Source: a virus. From it: a DNA stretch of 64,000 bases. Location: IMG/VR virus record IMGVR_UViG_3300030419_002087, positions 54,935 to 118,934 of that record, one strand, 5' to 3'. A program made the position numbers and the translations under genes. Positions within the stretch are counted from its first letter, which is position 1, and each line of letters begins with the position of its first letter. The notes under the pieces are model-generated. The model was not told the DNA's origin, did no database searches, and saw only the letters and a list, made by a program, of their open reading frames with translations. Shown in pieces: positions 58,275 through 64,000 of this stretch.

Positions 58275-60766
58275 TGAGATTCTACACGAACGTCCAAATG
58301 GTCGGGGATCAGATTCTTCTTAGAGGATATGAGAACGGTAAACGTTTTTCTAACCGAGAAGTCTTTAACCCGACTCTTTTTGTGCCTACTAAAAAGAAGT
58401 CAAAATATAAAACACTGGAAGGTGAAACTGTAGAACCTATCCAGCCTGGCACTATTCGTGAAACTAGAGATTTTATCAAGAAGTATAATGGTGTAGAGGG
58501 ATTTAATATTTACGGATTTGAACGGTTCATCTATCAATATATTTCTGATAACTATTCTGTTAATCAGATTGAATTTGATATGAGTAAGATCAATCTATTA
58601 ACGATTGATATTGAAACCAAATCTGAAAATGGATTCCCTGATGTTGAGACAGCTTCAGAAGAAGTTCTGTTGATTACTATTCAGGATTTTAACACCAAAG
58701 ATATTATTACATGGGGTACAGGCCCATTTAATAACAAACAGGATAATGTAGATTATCGTCAATGTAGAGATGAGAATCAATTACTTAATTCATTCATACA
58801 ATGGTGGATTGAAAATACTCCTGATGTTGTTACTGGTTGGAACTGTGAGTTCTTTGATTTACCATATCTTGCAACACGTATCAGTCGTGTACTTGGCGAC
58901 AAGTTAATGAAGAGACTTTCTCCTTGGGGTCTTGTGACCCAGCAGGAGATCTTTGTTATGGGGAGAAAGAACTTTTGTGTTGATATTGGTGGTGTATCTA
59001 TATTGGATTATATGCGTCTGTATAGATGGTCGCCTGGTACTCCAAACCAAGAGAGCTTTAGATTAGATTATATAGCTCAACAGGAACTTGGTCAACAGAA
59101 ATTAGATCACTCTGAGTTTGATACATTCAAAGATTTCTATACAAAGGGTTGGCAGAAGTTTGTAGAATATAATATTGTTGACGTTGAACTTGTTGATCGT
59201 TTTGAGGATAAGTTAAAATTAATAGAACTTGCCCTTACTATGGCCTATGATGCCAAAGTAAACTATCAAGATATATTTTTCCAAGTTAGACTTTGGGATT
59301 GTATCATTTATAATTATCTCAAACAGAGAAATATTGTTATCCCTCCAAAAGAAAGATCTGATAAAGATGAAAAATACGCAGGAGCCTATGTCAAGGAACC
59401 AACGCCGGGACGCTATGATTGGGTTGTTAATTTTGACCTCAATAGCCTCTATCCTCATCTTATTATGCAATATAATATCAGTCCAGAAACCCTCTGGGAG
59501 ACTCGACATCCCAGTGCGAGCGTTGAGAGGCTCTTAAATCGAGAGATAGAAATAAATCCAGAGTTTGCAACATGTGCTAATGGAGCACAGTATAGGAAAG
59601 ATGTACGTGGATTTTTGCCTGAGTTAATGCAGAAATATTATGATGAACGTGTGATCTTTAAAAAGAAGATGATTGAGGCTAAGAAGAAAAATGAGAAGAC
59701 CCCCAGTAAGGCATTGGAAAAGGAAATTGCAAGATGCAACAACATCCAAATGGCGAAGAAGATCTCTCTTAATTCTGCTTATGGTGCTATCGGCAATCAG
59801 TACTTCAGGTATTATAAATTAGCGAACGCCGAAGCGATTACTCTATCAGGTCAGGTTAGTATCCGATGGATAGAGAATAAGATGAACCAGTACCTTAATA
59901 AAATTTTGTCCACTAAGGATAAGGATTATGTTATTGCATCTGATACTGATAGCATTTATCTTGATCTCGGCCCTCTGGTTCGGCAAGTTTATGGTGACAA
60001 GATACCTGATAAAGGGAAGGTCGTTGACTTTCTCGATAAGGCTTGCGAAGATCAGATTGAGGTATTCATTGAGAAAAGTTATAAGGAACTTGCGGAGTAT
60101 GTGGCTGCGTATGATCAGAAGATGTTCATGAAGAGAGAGAACATTGCTGATCGTGGAATATGGACTGCAAAGAAGAGATACATATTGAACGTATGGGATA
60201 GTGAGGGTGTCAGATATGCTGATCCCAAACTTAAGATAATGGGTATTGAAGCTGTTAAGTCATCAACTCCCGCTCCTTGTCGTCAGGCTATTAAGGATGC
60301 CCTTAAAGTTATGATGAAGGGTACGGAAGATCAGATGATAGATTTCATTGAAAATTTTCGTAAACAGTTTAAAGAACTTCCTCCAGAAGATATATCCTTT
60401 CCACGTTCTGTGAGTGAAGTTACAAAGTATAAGAGTAATAAAGCCATCTATGAGAAGGGTACACCAATCCATTGTCGTGGATCTTTATTATTCAATCACC
60501 ATGTAAAGAGACTTGGCCTTGAAGGTAAGTATTCTTTAATTAAAAATGGTGAGAAGATTAAGTTCTGTTATTTACGCAATCCCAACCCCATCCATGAGAA
60601 TGTAATGTCTTTCATTCAGGAGTTTCCTAGAGAACTTGGTATCGAAAAGTATGTTGATTATGACTTACAATTTGACAAAAGTTTTCTAGACCCTTTACGA
60701 ATTATATTAGATGTGATAGGATGGCAAGTGGAGAGGACTGCAAATCTAGAATCTTTTTTTAGTTGA
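58274..60766 (+). CDS. gp43: DNA polymerase gp43 (family B)
   Basis: Replicative polymerase with proofreading. Exonuclease motifs: Exo I LTIDIET (D112, E114), Exo II WNCEFFDLPY (189-198), Exo III YNIVDVELVDR (299-309). Polymerase motifs: A FDLNSLYPHL (D388), B KKISLNSAYGAIG (495-507), C IASDTDSIYLD (D557, D559). 830 residues (T4: 898). All catalytic residues are present and there is no intein. ATG at 58274 follows the overlapping stop of the preceding gene. Confidence 0.98.
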   Translation: MRFYTNVQMVGDQILLRGYENGKRFSNREVFNPTLFVPTKKKSKYKTLEGETVEPIQPGTIRETRDFIKKYNGVEGFNIYGFERFIYQYISDNYSVNQIEFDMSKINLLTIDIETKSENGFPDVETASEEVLLITIQDFNTKDIITWGTGPFNNKQDNVDYRQCRDENQLLNSFIQWWIENTPDVVTGWNCEFFDLPYLATRISRVLGDKLMKRLSPWGLVTQQEIFVMGRKNFCVDIGGVSILDYMRLYRWSPGTPNQESFRLDYIAQQELGQQKLDHSEFDTFKDFYTKGWQKFVEYNIVDVELVDRFEDKLKLIELALTMAYDAKVNYQDIFFQVRLWDCIIYNYLKQRNIVIPPKERSDKDEKYAGAYVKEPTPGRYDWVVNFDLNSLYPHLIMQYNISPETLWETRHPSASVERLLNREIEINPEFATCANGAQYRKDVRGFLPELMQKYYDERVIFKKKMIEAKKKNEKTPSKALEKEIARCNNIQMAKKISLNSAYGAIGNQYFRYYKLANAEAITLSGQVSIRWIENKMNQYLNKILSTKDKDYVIASDTDSIYLDLGPLVRQVYGDKIPDKGKVVDFLDKACEDQIEVFIEKSYKELAEYVAAYDQKMFMKRENIADRGIWTAKKRYILNVWDSEGVRYADPKLKIMGIEAVKSSTPAPCRQAIKDALKVMMKGTEDQMIDFIENFRKQFKELPPEDISFPRSVSEVTKYKSNKAIYEKGTPIHCRGSLLFNHHVKRLGLEGKYSLIKNGEKIKFCYLRNPNPIHENVMSFIQEFPRELGIEKYVDYDLQFDKSFLDPLRIILDVIGWQVERTANLESFFS

Positions 60767-60767
60767 T

Positions 60768-60962
60768 ATGAAAGATCAAAACTCAATTCATGAAGAGGAA
60801 ACTAAAGACCAGAAATGGAATCGTGGACTTGATATCTTTTATGAATCTGTCCATAAACCAGATAATGCATTGAGGGCATGTGCTCATAATCAGAAATGTT
60901 ATTATGAGTTAATGGAAGTTAAAGATGTTGTTTTGGAGTACCTTAAAACACTAAGGAGATGA
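60768..60962 (+). CDS. Small protein, unknown
   Basis: 64 residues, charged (HEEETKDQKWNRGLDIFYES) with a helical C-terminus (YYELMEVKDVVLEYLKTLRR). It begins one base after the gp43 stop and overlaps the next small gene by 4 bases (ATGA). Confidence 0.7.
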   Translation: MKDQNSIHEEETKDQKWNRGLDIFYESVHKPDNALRACAHNQKCYYELMEVKDVVLEYLKTLRR

Positions 60963-61120
60963 AACCAATCAAATGGTCTGCACAAATATTACTACCAAGT
61001 AATAGATTGCAAAAGGTTGAGTTTATGTGTGCATCTAATTTAAGAGAAGATGCAGAGACACGTTGTAAATCTATGTTTGGTGTTACTGATGTTCGTCAAT
61101 TAAAAAGAGAATGGAATTGA
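60959..61120 (+). CDS. Small basic protein, unknown
   Basis: 53 residues (MKPIKWSAQILLPSNRLQKV, then two Cys and VRQLKREWN). AAGGAG lies just before the ATG. Overlaps both neighbours. Part of a string of four small genes between gp43 and uvsX. Confidence 0.65.
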   Translation: MKPIKWSAQILLPSNRLQKVEFMCASNLREDAETRCKSMFGVTDVRQLKREWN

Positions 61121-61275
61121 ATGAAGGTGACATAGTTACCGAAATACTACAACTTGGTAGCCTTATTGGCACATGTCAAGAAACCAGCACTCTAAATTCT
61201 ATGGGTAGATCTTCTAAGAAGATTGTGATAGAATATGATGTAAAACAAAAGGAGCAAGATGGACTTACCAATTAA
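61111..61275 (+). CDS. Small protein, unknown
   Basis: 54 residues (MELNEGDIVTEILQLGSLIG opening, KKIVIEYDVKQKEQ near the end), probably a small beta-barrel. Overlaps the preceding gene by 10 bases and the following gene by 17. No homologue of known function. Confidence 0.6.
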   Translation: MELNEGDIVTEILQLGSLIGTCQETSTLNSMGRSSKKIVIEYDVKQKEQDGLTN

Positions 61276-61432
61276 TGATGAAGAACTATCAAGATTAGTT
61301 TGGTGGACTAGTCACATGATGAATGAGGACGAACTACATAGAAAGTTGAAGTTGGTTAAAGAAGTCAGGGATATGAATCCTGGCGGCCCTTATAAAAAAA
61401 TACTTCGTGAAGATCACGGGATGGTTATTTAA
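61259..61432 (+). CDS. Small acidic/helical protein, unknown
   Basis: 57 residues (INDEELSRLVWWTSHMMNED, then LHRKLKLVKEVRDMNPGG). AAAGGAG lies upstream of the ATG. Its stop overlaps the uvsX start (TAATG), so uvsX translation may be coupled to it. Confidence 0.65.
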   Translation: MDLPINDEELSRLVWWTSHMMNEDELHRKLKLVKEVRDMNPGGPYKKILREDHGMVI

Positions 61433-62481
61433 TGGATTTCCTTAAAGAAATAGTAAAAGAAATAGGTGATGAATACACCCAACTCGCCAAAGACATCGAA
61501 GAAGACGAAAGATTCATCGACACAGGTTCATACATCTTTAATGGACTGGTTAGCGGTTCCATTTATGGCGGCGTATCTAGTAATAAGATTACTGCCATCG
61601 CTGGCGAGTCTAGCACTGGTAAAACTTATTTTGCCCTTGCTGTCGTCAAAAACTTTTTGGATACTAATCCTGATGGTTATTGTCTCTATTTTGACACTGA
61701 GGCCGCAGTTAATAAAGGATTACTTGAGTCTCGTGGAGTTGACCTAAAGAGATTGGTTGTTGTTAATGTAGTAACCATTGAGGAGTTTAGACAGAAGGCA
61801 CTTAAGGCAGTTGATATATACTTAAAGAAGGCTCAAGAAGATCGCAAACCCTGTATGTTTGTGTTAGACTCATTGGGTATGCTTTCTACAGAGAAGGAAA
61901 TAAATGATGCATTAAATGATAAACAGGTTCGGGACATGACCAAATCCCAACTTGTTAAAGGTGCATTTAGGATGTTAACTCTGAAACTTGGTCAATCAAA
62001 TATTCCACTTATAGTTACAAATCACACATACGATGTTATCGGCAGTTACATCCCTACTAAAGAAATGGGAGGAGGCTCTGGTCTCAAATATGCCGCGTCT
62101 ACGATCATTTATCTCAGCAAAAAAAAGGAAAAGGATCAGAGCGAGGTTGTTGGACACATTATCACGGCTAAGACGGTTAAATCGAGATTGAGTCGTGAAG
62201 CACGATCAGTCGGAGTTAGGCTCTATTTTGATGAACGAGGCTTGGACAAATTCTATGGGCTCCTTGAGCTCGGAGAACGTCATGGAGTCTTCAAAAAAAT
62301 GGGCACACGTTACCAATTCGGCGAGAAAAAAGTATATGCAAAGACTGTTCTTGAGAATCCTCAAGAATATTTTACCGAAGAAATTATGGAGCAATTAGAT
62401 GCCGCGGCGAGAAAAGAATTCTCCTATGGTTCAGGTGATTCCAAAGATCCTGAGGCCAGAGAATTGTCAACAGTTGATTAG
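61432..62481 (+). CDS. uvsX: RecA-like recombinase UvsX
   Basis: Strand-exchange protein for recombination-dependent replication. Walker A GESSTGKT at 58-65, Walker B CMFVLDSLGML, and the DNA-binding-loop region IVTNHTYDVIGSYIPTKEMG with GGSGLKYAASTIIYLSKKKE. 349 residues (T4: 391). UvsY, UvsW, gp46 and gp47 in this window complete the T4-type recombination set. Confidence 0.96.
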   Translation: MDFLKEIVKEIGDEYTQLAKDIEEDERFIDTGSYIFNGLVSGSIYGGVSSNKITAIAGESSTGKTYFALAVVKNFLDTNPDGYCLYFDTEAAVNKGLLESRGVDLKRLVVVNVVTIEEFRQKALKAVDIYLKKAQEDRKPCMFVLDSLGMLSTEKEINDALNDKQVRDMTKSQLVKGAFRMLTLKLGQSNIPLIVTNHTYDVIGSYIPTKEMGGGSGLKYAASTIIYLSKKKEKDQSEVVGHIITAKTVKSRLSREARSVGVRLYFDERGLDKFYGLLELGERHGVFKKMGTRYQFGEKKVYAKTVLENPQEYFTEEIMEQLDAAARKEFSYGSGDSKDPEARELSTVD

Positions 62482-62971
62482 TACTTTTGAGGATTGTGTT
62501 GGTTCGGGATACTCTGAAAGAATTGATAATAACGGTACTCCTAGATTTACTCAGGTAAATCTTAATCAAGTTTATATGGATGTTGTTCCATTTCTTGTAC
62601 AGAGAGTAAAGGTAGCAATTGATATTTACAAAGATGTTGTTGGTTCAAGAGCTGATTATCTTCCTAAACCAAAACAGATGGAAGAGTTTCGTGTTAAACG
62701 ATATGAGCCAGAAACTAATGATAGATTTGATGAACATATAGATGCAGCTGATTATCCTTCTGCTAGAAGATATTTGGCATTTTTATTTTATCTTAATGAT
62801 GTTCAAAAAGGAGGACAGACAGAATTCCGTTTTCATGGTAGAATGATTAGACCTGAGGCTGGATCGGTTCTTGTCTTTCCACCTACATGGGAATATCCAC
62901 ATATAGGTCTACCACCCATCAGTGGGCCAAAATACATAATGAGTACATATTTACACTATGGACAGAATTGA
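62426..62971 (+). CDS. 2OG-Fe(II) oxygenase, prolyl-4-hydroxylase-like
   Basis: 181 residues from the ATG at 62426 (an in-frame ATG at 62399 is possible). RFDEHIDAADYPSARRYLAF gives the HxD pair. KGGQTEFRFHGRMIRPEAGS, then VLVFPPTWEYPHIGLPPISG supplies the distal His, and PKYIMSTYLHY the Lys/Tyr end of the fold. This is the typical P4H-like layout of cyanophages. Substrate unknown. It overlaps uvsX by 56 bases and gp41 by 14. Confidence 0.85.
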   Translation: MVQVIPKILRPENCQQLISTFEDCVGSGYSERIDNNGTPRFTQVNLNQVYMDVVPFLVQRVKVAIDIYKDVVGSRADYLPKPKQMEEFRVKRYEPETNDRFDEHIDAADYPSARRYLAFLFYLNDVQKGGQTEFRFHGRMIRPEAGSVLVFPPTWEYPHIGLPPISGPKYIMSTYLHYGQN

Positions 62972-64000
62972 GACAACGATTATTCGTAACTTGATTCATG
63001 ATCAGGATTATCTACGTAAGATTGTTCCTTTTATAGAACCAGATTATTTTGATAGTCACAAAGATCGTGTAGTATTTGAAGAGATTGCGGAGTTTATTGT
63101 TAAGTATGATAAGCCTGCAACTCAGGAAATTCTTGGTATTGAATTAGAAAGTAGAACTGATGTTACGGATGATGAATATAAGGAAATAAATGAATTTATT
63201 AGTGGGTTAGAAGAAGTTCCTACTAATAAAGAATGGTTAATAGATGCCACAGAAAAGTGGTGTAGAGATCGTGCTATATACTTAGCGTTGATGAAGTCCA
63301 TCAAGATTGCAGATGGACAAGACGACAAGAAAGATAGAGATGCTATCCCTAGTATCCTTAGTGATGCTTTGTCGGTTTCTTTTGACAACCATATTGGACA
63401 CGATTATTTAAACGACTATCAGGAACGTTATGAGGCCTACCACAGGAAAGAAAATCGTATACCGTTTGATCTTGAGTATCTTAATAAGATTACGAAAGGT
63501 GGTCTCCCTAATAAAACTCTTAATATCGCTCTTGCTGGTACGGGTGTCGGAAAAAGTTTATTCATGTGCCACATGGCTAGCTCCGTCTTGTTGCAAGGAC
63601 GGAACGTTTTATACGTTACAATGGAAATGGCAGAAGAACGCATTGCTGAACGAATTGATGCCAACCTCCTTAATGTCAATATTCAGGAACTTACGGATCT
63701 TCCGAAGATGATGTATGAATCTAAGATTAATAAACTTAGTAAGAAAACACAAGGTACATTAATTGTTAAAGAATATCCTACAGCATCAGCACATTGCGGC
63801 CATTTCAAGGCATTAATACAAGAACTTGCACTTAAGAAATCATTTAAACCTGATATAATATTCATAGATTACTTGAATATATGTGCTTCATCAAGATATA
63901 AGGCGAACGGTAATGTCAACTCATACTCCTACATCAAAGCGATTGCAGAAGAACTCCGTGGTCTTGCGGTTGAAGCGAATCTTCCAATTGTATCTGCGAC
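62958..64000 (+). CDS. gp41: Replicative DNA helicase gp41 (DnaB-like), 3' partial
   Basis: Runs off the window end after 347 codons. The N-terminal domain (IRNLIHDQDYLRKIVPFIEP) is followed by ALSVSFDNHIGHDYLNDYQE (T4: ALSISFDSYVGHDWMDDYEA), PFDLEYLNKITKGGLPNKTL, Walker A AGTGVGKSL, VLYVTMEMAEERIAERIDAN and Walker B-type IIFIDYLNIC. All match T4 gp41. The primase partner gp61 is not in the window. Confidence 0.96.
   Translation, partial: MDRIETTIIRNLIHDQDYLRKIVPFIEPDYFDSHKDRVVFEEIAEFIVKYDKPATQEILGIELESRTDVTDDEYKEINEFISGLEEVPTNKEWLIDATEKWCRDRAIYLALMKSIKIADGQDDKKDRDAIPSILSDALSVSFDNHIGHDYLNDYQERYEAYHRKENRIPFDLEYLNKITKGGLPNKTLNIALAGTGVGKSLFMCHMASSVLLQGRNVLYVTMEMAEERIAERIDANLLNVNIQELTDLPKMMYESKINKLSKKTQGTLIVKEYPTASAHCGHFKALIQELALKKSFKPDIIFIDYLNICASSRYKANGNVNSYSYIKAIAEELRGLAVEANLPIVSA

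Overview
The window is part of the genome of a T4-like contractile-tailed phage (Myoviridae type) of marine picocyanobacteria (Synechococcus or Prochlorococcus). It is AT-rich and almost wall to wall coding. The T4 core genes run in the order 8, 13, 14, 15, 16, 17, 18, 19, 20, 67-like, 21, 22, 23, uvsY, uvsW, 55, 47, 46, 45, 44, 62, regA, 43, uvsX, 41. Between them lie genes typical of cyanophages: cobS with a CobT-like partner, hsp20, peptide deformylase, several 2OG-Fe(II) oxygenases, DUF3110 and DUF3310 proteins. No photosynthesis genes, insertion sequences, CRISPR arrays or integrase are visible.

Layout. Positions 1-20118 hold baseplate, tail-fibre, neck and packaging genes: a partial beta-propeller protein in the gp7 position, gp8, a 2511-residue structural protein, a fibre-like protein, gp13, gp14, gp15 and gp16. 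Positions 20111-25213 are an accessory block of small membrane and secreted proteins. It contains the only minus-strand genes, three tandem genes for exported proteins whose last member overlaps a plus-strand gene tail to tail by 212 bases. Positions 25210-35935 are terminase, sheath, tube, portal, prohead protease, scaffold and capsid. A terminator follows gp23. Then comes a small unit made of a class II aminoacyl-tRNA-synthetase-like protein and, 9 bases later, an unusual tRNA with anticodon GTT and a long variable arm. From 37206 to the end are recombination, replication and regulatory genes, most of them overlapping or separated by a few bases.

Regulation. Late genes are preceded by a T4-type late element (NATAAATA, or CTAAATA in some cases), usually 20-30 bases before the start codon, from 3326 to 37022 and once on the minus strand. 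These elements do not precede genes in the replication half. That half has two sigma-70-like promoters with 17-base spacing: one ahead of the late sigma factor gene 55 (TTGTCA/TATAAT), and one ahead of a non-coding, highly foldable segment at about 57501-57695 (TTGCCA/TATAAT). Three hairpins share the same stem family (AAGACC...GGTCTT). Two have clear U tracts and mark transcription unit ends after gp23 and before cobS.

Most interesting items: (1) the synthetase-like protein plus odd tRNA, a possible phage-private pair; (2) the unassigned structured RNA at 57501-57695 with its own promoter; (3) the minus-strand secreted operon with a long convergent overlap and no usual start codon for its last gene; (4) a DUF4338/DruA-like gene; (5) a metalloprotease-VWA (CobT-like) gene near a CobS-type AAA+ gene; (6) three small proteins with a shared Sm-like N-terminal pattern; (7) a G-x-G-Y repeat domain scattered through many virion proteins.
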